The notes beneath the pieces were generated by a model, which was given only the letters and a program-made list of their open reading frames with translations, searched no databases and was not told where the DNA came from. Below, piece by piece: positions 27,814 through 36,268 of a DNA stretch of 64,000 bases. Numbering within the stretch: position 1 is the first letter of the stretch; each line of letters begins with the position of its first letter. This DNA is from Hydrogenophaga taeniospiralis (lineage in GTDB: Bacteria > Pseudomonadota > Gammaproteobacteria > Burkholderiales > Burkholderiaceae_C), in assembly GCF_020510445.1 (NCBI RefSeq), contig NZ_JAHBAG010000001.1:2828501-2892500 (forward strand). Reading direction: 5' to 3'. The position numbers were made by a program, and so were the translations under genes.

Positions 27814-29121
27814 TTACTTGTAATAACCCGCCTTCTTCATCTCCCGCTCGGCCGCCACCTGACCGGCCTTGAGCGCGGCGTCCACCGTGGTCTTGCCGGC
27901 CAGGGCGGCGCTCATCTGCTGGCCCACGGCGATGCCGATCGCCTGGAACTCCGGGATGGCGGCGAACTGCACGCCCACGTACGGGCTCTTGGGCAGGGTC
28001 GAATCGTTCGGGTTCGCGGTGTCGATGGCGAGCTTTTCCGCCGGTGCAAACCGCGCGGCCTTCAGGAAGTCCGCGTTCGCGTAGGTGCTCTTGCGCGTGC
28101 CGGTGGGCACGGTGCCCCAGCCGTTGGTCTTGCCCACCAGGTTGATGTAGTCCTTGGAGGTGGCCCAGCTGATGAACTTCTGCGCCGCGTCCACCTTCTG
28201 AGAGCCGGCCGGGATGGCCAGCGACCAGGCCCAGAGCCAGTTCGCGCCCTTGGGCGTCACTTGCGTGGGCGCCTGGGCAAACGCCATCTGGTCGGCCACC
28301 TTGGACTGCTTGGGGTCGCTCACGAACGAGGCGGCGATGGTGGCGTCGATCCACATGCCGCACTTGCCCGAGTTGGTCAGCGCCAGGATCTCGTTGAAGC
28401 TGTTGGCGCTGGAGCCGGGCGGGCCGTAGTTCTTCAGCAGGTCCACGTAGAAGGTGATCGCGTCTTTCCAGGGCTTGCTTTCCAGCTGTGGCTTCCAGCT
28501 TATGTCGAACCACTGGCCGCCGAAGGTGTTCACCAGGGTGGTGAGGAAAGCCATGTTGTCGCCCCAGCCCGGCTTGCCGCGCAGGCAGATGCCGTACACG
28601 CCGTCCTTGGGGTTGTGGATCTTCTTGGCCAGATCGGCGATCTGGGTCCAGGTGGGGCGCTCGGGCACGGTCACGCCGGCCTTGTCGGCCAGGTCCTTGC
28701 GGTACATCAGCATCGAGCTTTCGCCGTAGAACGGGGCGGCGTAGAGCTTGCCGTTCACCGACAGGCCGTTGCGCATGGCGGGCAGCAGGTCGTCCACGTC
28801 GTAGGCAGCGTCGGTCTTGAGTTCCTGCAGCCAGCCCTTCTTGCCCCAGATCGGGGTTTCGTACATGCCGATGGTCATCACGTCGAACTGGCCGCCCTTG
28901 GTGGCGATGTCGGTGGTGACGCGCTGGCGCAGCACGCCTTCTTCCAGCGTGACCCACTTGAGCTTGATGTCGGGGTTGGCGGCTTCGAAGTGTTTGCCGA
29001 GTTTCTGCATCTCGATCATGTGGCCGTTGTTCACGGTCGCGATCACGAGTTCGGTGGCGGCGTGCGCCATGCCGGCGCTCAGCAGCGCGGCGGTGAGGAC
29101 GGAAGCGAGGCGGAATTTCAC
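27814..29121 (-). CDS. Polyol ABC transporter periplasmic binding protein (SmoE type)
   Basis: A 435-residue CUT1-type binding protein with a signal peptide (about 1-21, ending GMAHA) and mature start ATELVIATVNNG. The fold and the typical FYGESSMLMYRKDL segment suit extracellular sugar or polyol binding. The start is a GTG at 29121 with GGAGAC six bases upstream; the upstream in-frame ATGs have no ribosome site. First gene of the polyol operon, separated from the permeases by an inverted repeat. Confidence 0.9.
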   Translation of the reverse strand: MKFRLASVLTAALLSAGMAHAATELVIATVNNGHMIEMQKLGKHFEAANPDIKLKWVTLEEGVLRQRVTTDIATKGGQFDVMTIGMYETPIWGKKGWLQELKTDAAYDVDDLLPAMRNGLSVNGKLYAAPFYGESSMLMYRKDLADKAGVTVPERPTWTQIADLAKKIHNPKDGVYGICLRGKPGWGDNMAFLTTLVNTFGGQWFDISWKPQLESKPWKDAITFYVDLLKNYGPPGSSANSFNEILALTNSGKCGMWIDATIAASFVSDPKQSKVADQMAFAQAPTQVTPKGANWLWAWSLAIPAGSQKVDAAQKFISWATSKDYINLVGKTNGWGTVPTGTRKSTYANADFLKAARFAPAEKLAIDTANPNDSTLPKSPYVGVQFAAIPEFQAIGIAVGQQMSAALAGKTTVDAALKAGQVAAEREMKKAGYYK

Positions 29122-29352
29122 AGTTTGTCTCCTTGGAGGATGGTGGGTGCTCGTTCGACGGCCATCTCTGGACCGTGGGGGAATTCTCACCACCGTGCCG
29201 CGCATGATTTGTACGGAAAGGGGCAAGGTATGTACTCTCTTGCATTCAAAGCATGGGATTTACCCTATGAAGTGGCGCAAAGTTTGTGTCCTGGGCCATC
29301 GCAGACCCCACGGGTAAGATCGCCGGCACCCCCGAAACCCACGGTGATCCCC

Positions 29353-30054
29353 ATGCGCAAGCGCATCCTTTTGCTGGAAGACGAACAGGCGATTGCCGAC
29401 ACGCTGCTCTACGTGTTGCGCGGCGACGGGTTCGAGGTGCGCCATGCGCGCCTGGTCAGCGAGGCGCTGCAGGCCCTGCACAGCGAGCCACCCGACCTTG
29501 CCATCCTCGACGTGGGCGTGCCCGACGGCAATGGTTTCGACGTCTGCCGCGCGATCCGCAAGACCAGCGAGCTGCCCATCGTTTTCCTGACCGCGCGCAG
29601 TGAAGAAATCGACCGCATCCTGGGCCTGGAACTCGGCGCTGACGATTACGTGAGCAAACCCTTTTCGCCGCGCGAGGTCTGCGCCCGTGTGCGCGCCATC
29701 CTGCGGCGCAGCGCGCCCGGGCGCGACGCAGCTGCTGCTTCCTCGAACGGGGGGGCGTCCGTGCCTGCGGCGGCGCTGCAGCTCGACGAGGCGGCGCAGC
29801 GCATCCGCTGCGGCGACGATTGGCTTTCGCTCACGCGCTACGAATACCTGTTGCTGGCCACCCTGCTCAAACGCCCGCAGCGCATCTTTTCGCGCGCCGA
29901 ACTCATGGACCTGGTGTGGGCCGAGGCGCTGGACACCTCGGAGCGCACGGTGGATGCCCACATCAAGCTGCTGCGCGCCAAGCTGCGCGAGCGCGGGGTG
30001 TCGGCCGATCTGATACAGACCCACCGCAACATGGGCTATTCGCTCAGCCTCTGA
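29353..30054 (+). CDS. creB: Two-component response regulator CreB
   Basis: A 233-residue OmpR-family regulator. The receiver domain has D10-E11, phosphoacceptor D53, T80 and K102; the winged-helix domain ends ISADLIQTHRNMGYSL-like, as usual. creC and creD follow, so this is the CreBC system, which in enterics responds to carbon and energy state and in others (BlrAB) to beta-lactam or cell-wall stress. The ATG at 29353 starts MRKRILLLED. It is divergent from the polyol operon. Confidence 0.9.
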   Translation: MRKRILLLEDEQAIADTLLYVLRGDGFEVRHARLVSEALQALHSEPPDLAILDVGVPDGNGFDVCRAIRKTSELPIVFLTARSEEIDRILGLELGADDYVSKPFSPREVCARVRAILRRSAPGRDAAAASSNGGASVPAAALQLDEAAQRIRCGDDWLSLTRYEYLLLATLLKRPQRIFSRAELMDLVWAEALDTSERTVDAHIKLLRAKLRERGVSADLIQTHRNMGYSLSL

Positions 30055-30057
30055 GAT

Positions 30058-30150
30058 GCACCCCCTGCGCCGCTTCGCGTCTTCCCCCTCTCTCGCCTTC
30101 GGCGGGAGGGGGACGGCACCAGAGGCCCGGCAAAGCCGGTTCCTCGGTGC
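30058..30150. repeat. Dispersed intergenic repeat between creB and creC
   Basis: A CCCTGCGCCGCTTCGCG start and CCCCCTCT/GGGAGGGGG hairpin are followed by GCCCGGCAAAGCCGGTTCCTCGG. It is an inverted-orientation copy of the repeat family and separates two genes that are normally adjacent. Confidence 0.65.
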
Positions 30151-30208
30151 CCTCGGGTGGCGTGGTTTCTTGCGTTGTGGGTGTCGCTCCGGCACAAGGA
30201 TGGACTGA

Positions 30209-31648
30209 ATGCGCATCGGCCTTCGACTCCTGCTCGGCTTCTTCCTGGTCCTGGGCCTGGCGCTGTTCGTGGTGCTGCGCATCTTTCTCGAAGAGGTGAA
30301 ACCCGGTACGCGCCTGGCCATGGAAGACAGCCTGGTGGACGCGGCCTACGGATTTGCGCAGCTCGCCGCGCCCGACATGAAGGCCGGGGTGATTGCCAGC
30401 GGCGGCTTCGCGCAGGCCATGAGCGCGCTGCCCGCGCTCAAGCCCAACGCCTCGATCTGGGGTTTCCAGAAGGACCGCATTCACACCCGCATCACCGTCA
30501 CCGACGCGCGCGGCATCGTCGTGTTCGACAGCCGTGGGCAAGACCTGGGCAAGGACCATTCGCGCTGGAACGACGTGTACAAGACCCTGCGTGGCGAATA
30601 TGGCGCGCGCTCCAGCGGGGAGAGCGCCTACGACGCCGATCGCACGGTGATGCATGTGGCCGCGCCCATCCGCGATGGTGAACGGATCATCGGCGTGCTC
30701 ACCGTCTCGCGGCCCAACCAGACGCTGGAGCCCTACATCCAGCGCAGCCGCGACCGCATCCTCAACTGGTCCTGGGGCCTGCTCGGCATCTCGCTGTTGG
30801 TCGGCCTGTTGTTCACCTGGTGGATGGCCAGCTCGCTTTCGCGTCTGCGCGGCTACGCCAACGCGGTGGCGCGCGGCGAGCGCGCCGAGTTGCCGCGCAT
30901 GGGGCGGCTCTCCGGCAACACCGAGTTCAGCGACCTGGCCCAGGCGGTCGAGCGCATGCGCCTCAAGCTCGAAGACAAGGCCTACGTCGAGAACTATGTG
31001 CACACCCTCACGCACGAGCTCAAGAGCCCGCTGGCGGCCATCCGCGGCGCGGCCGAACTGCTGCAGGAGCCCCTGCCCGAGGCCGAGCGCGAACGCTTCG
31101 CCGCCAACATCCAGCGCCAGACCGAGCGCCTGCAGCAACTGATCGACAAGCTGCTCGGCCTGGCCGACGTGGAGCAGATGCGCCAGCTGCGCGACGTGGA
31201 AAGCGTGGACCTCTCCGCCCTGACGCGCGAGCTGATGCACACGGTCGAGCCCCGCACCCGGCGCAAAGGGCTTCGCGTGGTGGACCAACTGGGCGATGGC
31301 GTGGTGGTGCGGGGCAACCGCTTCCTGATCGCGCAGGCGCTGCAGAACCTGCTGGACAACGCCATCGACTTCTCGCCCCCGGGCGGTGCGCTCACACTGC
31401 GCCTGGCGCAGGCCGGCGGCGGCGTGGAATGGTCGCTGCGCGACGAGGGGCCGGGCGTGCCCGACTACGCGGTCGGCAAGATCTTCGAGCGCTTCTATTC
31501 GCTGCCACGCGGCGAGGCTCAGGAAAAAAGCTCCGGCCTGGGTCTGTGCCTGGTGAAGGAGGTGAGCGACCTGCACGGCGGCGAGGTCCGCGTGGACAAC
31601 GTTGAAGGGCCACGCGGCTGCCTGGCCACCTGGCGCCTGCCGGCCTGA
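30209..31648 (+). CDS. creC: Sensor histidine kinase CreC
   Basis: A 479-residue membrane kinase. Two membrane helices (about 7-25 and 186-206) bracket a periplasmic sensor domain; HAMP-like helix, dimerisation helix with H269 in THELKSPL, N box NLLDNAIDFS, G1 DEGPGV and G2 GLGL are intact. It phosphorylates CreB. The gene is separated from creB by a repeat, unusual for the pair. Confidence 0.92.
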   Translation: MRIGLRLLLGFFLVLGLALFVVLRIFLEEVKPGTRLAMEDSLVDAAYGFAQLAAPDMKAGVIASGGFAQAMSALPALKPNASIWGFQKDRIHTRITVTDARGIVVFDSRGQDLGKDHSRWNDVYKTLRGEYGARSSGESAYDADRTVMHVAAPIRDGERIIGVLTVSRPNQTLEPYIQRSRDRILNWSWGLLGISLLVGLLFTWWMASSLSRLRGYANAVARGERAELPRMGRLSGNTEFSDLAQAVERMRLKLEDKAYVENYVHTLTHELKSPLAAIRGAAELLQEPLPEAERERFAANIQRQTERLQQLIDKLLGLADVEQMRQLRDVESVDLSALTRELMHTVEPRTRRKGLRVVDQLGDGVVVRGNRFLIAQALQNLLDNAIDFSPPGGALTLRLAQAGGGVEWSLRDEGPGVPDYAVGKIFERFYSLPRGEAQEKSSGLGLCLVKEVSDLHGGEVRVDNVEGPRGCLATWRLPA

Positions 31649-31649
31649 T

Positions 31650-31665
31650 TTCACACCCGCTTCAC
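31650..31665 (+). promoter_or_regulatory. cre-tag, CreB binding site upstream of creD
   Basis: TTCAC, six bases, TTCAC: an exact match to the published cre-tag direct repeat bound by phosphorylated CreB. It starts two bases after the creC stop and ends 66 bases before the creD start, where an activator site is expected. Confidence 0.85.
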
Positions 31666-31731
31666 ACAGGTCGCGCGAGCGCCGCACACCTGTTTTCAAG
31701 AATCGCTCCGTCCCCAACAACGGAGTGAGAA

Positions 31732-33114
31732 GTGAACAAATATCCCCTGCTGAGCAAGACGCTGGTCATCGGTTTTCTGATGCTCCTGCTGTCCATTCCC
31801 CTGATGATGGTGCGCGACGTGATCCAGGAGCGCAGCACGAACCGGCGCGCCGCCACCGAGGAAGTGGCGCGCGCCCACTCGGGCAGCCAGACGCTGACCG
31901 GGCCGGTGTTGCACGTGCCCTACACCGAGACCTACACCCGCACCCTGATCGTCGACGTCGAGAAGAACACGAAGCGCGAAGAGACCGTCAAGGAAACCCG
32001 TGTGGCGACCGTGTTCCCGACCACCATGGACACACGCAGCCGCCTCGACACCGAGACGCGCTGGCGCGGCATCTTCCCCGTCACCGTCTACAACAGCCGG
32101 CACGACAGCACCGGGCGCTTCGTCTGGAGCGGTGTGGAGCCGCGCGAGAGCGGCGGCCAGATCACGCTCGGGCAACCCTGGCTGACGCTGGGCGTGAGCG
32201 ACCTGCGCGGCCTGCTGGGCCGGCCCGAGCTCACCCTGGGGGGCAAGCCCCTGGCCATCGCCGCGTCCCCGGCCGCTGAGCAACTGCCCTTGCCACTGGC
32301 CGCCCCGGTGGACGCCACCTGGCTGCAACCCGGCACCACGCTGGACTTCACGCTCGGCATGGACCTGGCGGGCACCGGCCGCATCGGCTTCGTGCCACTG
32401 GCCGACGACAACAAGGTAACCCTGGTCTCGCCCTGGCCGCACCCGAGCTTCGTCGGCGACTTCCTGCCGCGCAGCCGCACGGTGTCTCCCCAAGGCTTCG
32501 AAGCCAGCTGGAGCGTGCCGTCGCTCTCCACCCAGGCGCAGCAGCAGTTCCTCTTGGCCGGCAAAGAGCGCGCCGGTGTTGACAGCTTCTCGGTCTCGCT
32601 CGAGAACCCGGTGGACGTGTACCGCCTCACCGAGCGCGCCACCAAGTACGCCATGATGTTCATCGTGCTGACCTTCGCCGCCTTCTTCGTGTTGGAGATG
32701 GTCAAACGCTGGCGCATCCACCCCATGCAGTACCTGATGATCGGTGCCGCGCTGGTGCTGTTCTTCCTGTTGCTGCTCTCCTTGTCGGAGCACCTCGACT
32801 TCGTCGGCGCCTACCTGCTCGCCAGCCTGGCCTGCATCGCGCTGATGGGCCACTACCTGCGCCACGTGCTCGGCGGCTGGCGGTCCAGCCTGGGCATGAG
32901 CGGCATGCTGGTGGCGCTGTACGGCGTGCTCTACGGCATCCTGATCTCCGAAGACAACGCGCTCATGATGGGCTCGCTGCTGCTCTTCGGCGTGCTCGCC
33001 GCCATCATGGTCGCCACCCGCAAGCTCGACTGGTACAACGTGATGGGCAGCGAGCCCAAGCCGACCGAGCCACCGCGTTCACCGCGGAGGCCCGCACCGG
33101 AACCCGTGGTCTGA
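31732..33114 (+). CDS. creD: Cell envelope integrity protein CreD
   Basis: A 460-residue inner-membrane protein of the CreD family. An N-terminal helix (about 10-28), a large periplasmic domain (about 30-300) and a C-terminal bundle of five or six helices are visible. It is the main CreB target; loss affects envelope or beta-lactam responses in other bacteria, but its biochemistry is unknown. A cre-tag lies upstream. Confidence 0.92.
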   Translation: MNKYPLLSKTLVIGFLMLLLSIPLMMVRDVIQERSTNRRAATEEVARAHSGSQTLTGPVLHVPYTETYTRTLIVDVEKNTKREETVKETRVATVFPTTMDTRSRLDTETRWRGIFPVTVYNSRHDSTGRFVWSGVEPRESGGQITLGQPWLTLGVSDLRGLLGRPELTLGGKPLAIAASPAAEQLPLPLAAPVDATWLQPGTTLDFTLGMDLAGTGRIGFVPLADDNKVTLVSPWPHPSFVGDFLPRSRTVSPQGFEASWSVPSLSTQAQQQFLLAGKERAGVDSFSVSLENPVDVYRLTERATKYAMMFIVLTFAAFFVLEMVKRWRIHPMQYLMIGAALVLFFLLLLSLSEHLDFVGAYLLASLACIALMGHYLRHVLGGWRSSLGMSGMLVALYGVLYGILISEDNALMMGSLLLFGVLAAIMVATRKLDWYNVMGSEPKPTEPPRSPRRPAPEPVV

Positions 33115-33130
33115 GCGGGGCAGAGCGGCC

Positions 33131-33703
33131 ATGGCCACCTACCTCCACTTCGCCCCGGCCATCGCGCTGGCGGTGGCGATCGGCCCGCGCACCGTCGGCT
33201 GGCGGCTCACGCTGGCGGGCGCTTTCTGCGCCGTGTTGCCCGACGCCGACTTTGCCCTCGTCACGCTCGGGCTCGACCGGTACAGCGGCCCCTACGGGCA
33301 CCGAGGGTTCATGCACTCCCTCGGTTTCGCCCTGGCCCTGGGGGCCTTTGGCGCCCTGTGGGCGGGGCCCGGGCGAGGCCGGCGGCTCGGCGCGGCGGCC
33401 TTTCTCGCGCTGTGCACGCTGTCGCACCCGCTGCTCGACGGCCTGATCGACCGGGGCATCTGCAACGCCTGGCTCTGGCCATTTGATGACACGCGCATCT
33501 GCCTCGACTGGCGGCCGATTCCGATGCGCGGTGTGCCCCTCTTTGGCATGGAGCGCTTGCGCAAGGAGCTGATCTGGATCGGCATCCCGCTGGTTGTGTC
33601 CAGCCTCTTGGCGGTGTTGCTGCGCTGGGGCTGGCCCCGGCTGTGCTCTGCCATCACCACAACACCCGCTCGGGCGAAAGGCCGGACATGTACGTCAAAC
33701 TGA
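33131..33703 (+). CDS. YdjM-like membrane metal-dependent hydrolase family protein
   Basis: A 190-residue inner-membrane protein of the YdjM/DUF457 group. Likely metal ligands are seen in VLPDADFAL, GHRGFMHSLGF and SHPLLDGLIDRG. Four hydrophobic segments are predicted. The family is annotated as a metal-dependent hydrolase of unknown role. It is 16 bases after creD and its 3' end overlaps the radical SAM start, suggesting a shared transcript. Confidence 0.8.
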   Translation: MATYLHFAPAIALAVAIGPRTVGWRLTLAGAFCAVLPDADFALVTLGLDRYSGPYGHRGFMHSLGFALALGAFGALWAGPGRGRRLGAAAFLALCTLSHPLLDGLIDRGICNAWLWPFDDTRICLDWRPIPMRGVPLFGMERLRKELIWIGIPLVVSSLLAVLLRWGWPRLCSAITTTPARAKGRTCTSN

Positions 33704-35094
33704 TTCTTCCCGCCTTGAAAGAAGCGGGCACCGTGCAGTGGCGGCCCATCAAGTACGCCCTGTTCCCGCCGTTGGGGCTGGCGACGCTCGCTGCGTACCT
33801 GGACCCGACGGACACGGTCGATCTGGTGGACCAGCACGTCGAGGCGCTGGACTTGAATGACACGCCCGATCTGGTTCTGATTCAGGTCTACATCACCAAC
33901 GCCCGACGCGCCTACCAGATCGCGGACCACTACCGCGCCAAGGGTTGCCACGTCTGCCTCGGCGGTTTGCACGTGACCTCTCTCCCTGACGAAGCGGCGC
34001 AACACGCCGACACCGTTTTCCTGGGGCCGGGTGAAGACACCTTCCCCCGCTTTCTGGCCGATTTCCGCAAATGCCAGCCTCGGGCGCGCTACGCCTCGAC
34101 GCTGCGCACGCTCGACGGCATGCCCCCGGTGCGCCGGGACCTGATCCGGCGTGAGAACTACCTGGTGCCCAACGCCATCGTGGTGAGCCGGGGCTGCCCC
34201 TACCGCTGCAACTTTTGCTACAAGGAGGCCTTTTTTGAAGGCGGCAAGTCGTTCTACACGCAGAAGGTGGACGCAGCGCTCGCCGAGATCGACCGGTTGC
34301 CCGGCAGGCACCTGTACTTCCTCGACGACCACTTGCTGGGCGACGCGCGCTTTGCACGTGAGCTGTTTGCGGGCATGCGCGGCATGAACCGTTTGTTTCA
34401 GGGGGCCTCCACCGTGAACGCCATCACCCAGGGCGACCTGATCGAACACGCGGCCGAGGCGGGCTTGCGCAGCGTGTTCATCGGCTTTGAGTCGCTGGGG
34501 CAGGAGAGCCTGGGGTTTTCCAACAAACGCCAGAACCTGGGGCGCGACTACGACGAGGCGATCAGCCGCCTGGACAGCCTGGGCATCAAGATCAACGGCA
34601 GTTTCGTTTTCGGGCTCGATGGCGACACGCCCGACGTGTTTGCCCGCACGGTGGACTGGGCCGTCTCGCGCGGCCTGACCACCGCCACCTTCCACGTCGC
34701 CACGCCGTACCCCGGGACGGCGTTTCACCGGCAGATGTCGCAAGAGGGGCGCCTGCTGCACGACGACTGGGACCTCTACGACACCCGCCACGCGGTGTTT
34801 GAGCCCCGGGGCATGAGCGCCGCGCAACTGGAGGCGGGCTATGCGTGGGCCTATCAGAGCTTCTATTCATGGCGCAACATCGGTCGCGCCAGTCTGTACC
34901 ACGCTGACCCGCTGGCTGGCCTGACCCATTTCGCGTACAGCGCTGCCTGGAAAAAGGCCGAACCGTTGTGGAACCTGGCGATCCAGACGGGGCTGCTGGG
35001 CCGGACCCGGCGGGGGCTGGAGTGGGTGCTGGGTGCTCGGCGCACGCAGGGCCGTTCGCGTTCGGCCGTGGCTGCGCAGGAGCTGCGGTCATGA
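33688..35094 (+). CDS. B12-binding-domain radical SAM protein
   Basis: A 468-residue class B radical SAM protein. The N-terminal B12-binding-like domain covers about 1-150 (CLGGLHVTSLPDEAA, then FLGPGE). The radical SAM domain has the cluster motif CPYRCNFC (C-x3-C-x2-C, about 171-178). The ATG at 33688 (MYVKLILPAL) was chosen over the upstream one because that part is a shadow of the preceding gene. These enzymes do methylations or rearrangements on unreactive carbon or phosphorus; with no recognisable partner the substrate is open. Confidence 0.85.
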   Translation: MYVKLILPALKEAGTVQWRPIKYALFPPLGLATLAAYLDPTDTVDLVDQHVEALDLNDTPDLVLIQVYITNARRAYQIADHYRAKGCHVCLGGLHVTSLPDEAAQHADTVFLGPGEDTFPRFLADFRKCQPRARYASTLRTLDGMPPVRRDLIRRENYLVPNAIVVSRGCPYRCNFCYKEAFFEGGKSFYTQKVDAALAEIDRLPGRHLYFLDDHLLGDARFARELFAGMRGMNRLFQGASTVNAITQGDLIEHAAEAGLRSVFIGFESLGQESLGFSNKRQNLGRDYDEAISRLDSLGIKINGSFVFGLDGDTPDVFARTVDWAVSRGLTTATFHVATPYPGTAFHRQMSQEGRLLHDDWDLYDTRHAVFEPRGMSAAQLEAGYAWAYQSFYSWRNIGRASLYHADPLAGLTHFAYSAAWKKAEPLWNLAIQTGLLGRTRRGLEWVLGARRTQGRSRSAVAAQELRS

Positions 35095-35312
35095 GAGCTT
35101 CCTCGGCCGCGCTGCATCAAGAACTGGCCGACACGCGGGAAGCTCTGCGATCAGGCGCTCACCTGGACTGGGCACCGAGCGAACAGCGCCAACGCCGCGC
35201 CCTGGCCGGACGGCTGTTCCTCCTGGCGCTGCAATTGCACTGGAGGGGGTGTTCAGGGCCGTCCGTCAGAGGCCCATCGTCTTCGCCATTGCCGCCGCTC
35301 GGGGCACCCTGA
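35091..35312 (+). CDS. Small hypothetical protein overlapping the radical SAM gene
   Basis: A 73-codon frame whose ATG overlaps the radical SAM stop (ATGA), typical of translational coupling. It begins MRASSAALHQELADTREAL, with a possible helix and a hydrophobic run (LFLLALQLHW), then a Ser/Pro-rich tail. No family is recognised; the codon usage at the end is less convincing, so it may be chance. Confidence 0.35.
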   Translation: MRASSAALHQELADTREALRSGAHLDWAPSEQRQRRALAGRLFLLALQLHWRGCSGPSVRGPSSSPLPPLGAP

Positions 35313-35327
35313 TTCGCCGGCGCGGTT

Positions 35328-35825
35328 TCAATCCAGCGGCAGCGCGCTCGTGCACTTGAGCTCGTTCAGGCAGATGCTGGAGCGCACGCTGCTCACGCCC
35401 GGCAGCTGCGCCAGGGTGCCGAGCAGGAAGTCGGACAGGCCCTTGAGGTCGCGCGCCACGATCTTGCAGACGTAGTCGAAATCGCCCGTCACGGCGTAAC
35501 ACTCCAGCACCTCGGGCATCTTGCCCACGGTGCGCTGGAATTTCAGCACCTCCTTGTGCTGCCCGCGCTCCATCGACACGTGCACAAACGCGGTCACGCC
35601 CAGGCCGAGCCGGTGCGCGTCCAGCCGCGCCTCGTAGCGCTGGATGTAGCCCGCGCTCTCCAGCCGCTTGTGGCGCCGGTTGCTCTGCGCGGGCGAGAGG
35701 TGCACCGCCTGCGCCAGCTCCTGGTTGCTCATGCGCCCGTTCTGCTGCAGGGCCGACAGGATGCGGCGGTCCAGCCGGTCGAGCGCTGAGGGATGCAAGG
35801 AATCTTCGGTCAAGTCGTTGTTCAT
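35328..35825 (-). CDS. Lrp/AsnC-family transcriptional regulator
   Basis: A 165-residue regulator with an N-terminal winged helix (about 15-60: LDRRILSALQQNGRMSNQELAQAVHLSPAQSNRR) and a C-terminal ligand-binding RAM domain. It is divergent from phhB-phhA, so it probably controls phenylalanine hydroxylation in response to an amino acid. It shares a 133-base regulatory region with phhB. Confidence 0.9.
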   Translation of the reverse strand: MNNDLTEDSLHPSALDRLDRRILSALQQNGRMSNQELAQAVHLSPAQSNRRHKRLESAGYIQRYEARLDAHRLGLGVTAFVHVSMERGQHKEVLKFQRTVGKMPEVLECYAVTGDFDYVCKIVARDLKGLSDFLLGTLAQLPGVSSVRSSICLNELKCTSALPLD

Positions 35826-35891
35826 GCAAGGGTTTCTTCAATGGGAGGCCATCCGTGGCCCGATATGAGAGCAAATTGTCTTCGATGCGGC

Positions 35892-35912
35892 GCAAACTGC
35901 ACAGCTGTTTGC
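35892..35912. promoter_or_regulatory. Palindrome in phhB upstream region, probable AsnC-type site
   Basis: GCAAACTGC and GCTGTTTGC arms flank a 3-base centre; 8 of 9 positions pair. It lies between the divergent regulator and phhB, 47 bases before the phhB ATG. A similar half-site (GAGCAAATTGTC) is about 20 bases upstream. Confidence 0.5.
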
Positions 35913-35958
35913 AGGGCCACGATCGAGCCTTGCCCAACACAACGAAGGAGACCGCCCC

Positions 35959-36267
35959 ATGACCCCCCTGGATGCACAAACCGCCCGCGAGCAGATGGCC
36001 CATCTGCCCGGCTGGGCATTGAACGCCGAGCGCGGCGCGATCTCGCGCAGCTTGCGCTTTTCCAACTTCGCCGAGGCCTTCGGCTTCATGGCGCAGATGG
36101 CCCTGGTGTCGGAGCGGCTGGACCACCACCCCGAGTGGTTCAACGTCTACAACCGCGTCGACATCACCCTCACCACGCACGACGCCAACGGGCTGTCGGA
36201 GCGCGACATCACCTGGGCCAAGGCCGCCGACGGCGCCTACGCCGCGTTCACGCGCAACGGAGGCTGA
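35959..36267 (+). CDS. phhB: 4a-hydroxytetrahydrobiopterin dehydratase
   Basis: A 102-residue pterin-4a-carbinolamine dehydratase that regenerates the quinonoid pterin after phenylalanine hydroxylation. The family motif DHHPEW is present (about 55-60), as is the TLTTHDANGLSERD segment. It is followed one base later by phhA, its functional partner. Confidence 0.95.
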   Translation: MTPLDAQTAREQMAHLPGWALNAERGAISRSLRFSNFAEAFGFMAQMALVSERLDHHPEWFNVYNRVDITLTTHDANGLSERDITWAKAADGAYAAFTRNGG

Positions 36268-36268
36268 G

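Noticed and set aside
27697..29300. Long plus-strand extension upstream of creB
   Set aside because: The first part is antisense to the polyol binding protein and repeat; only the CreB domain is real.
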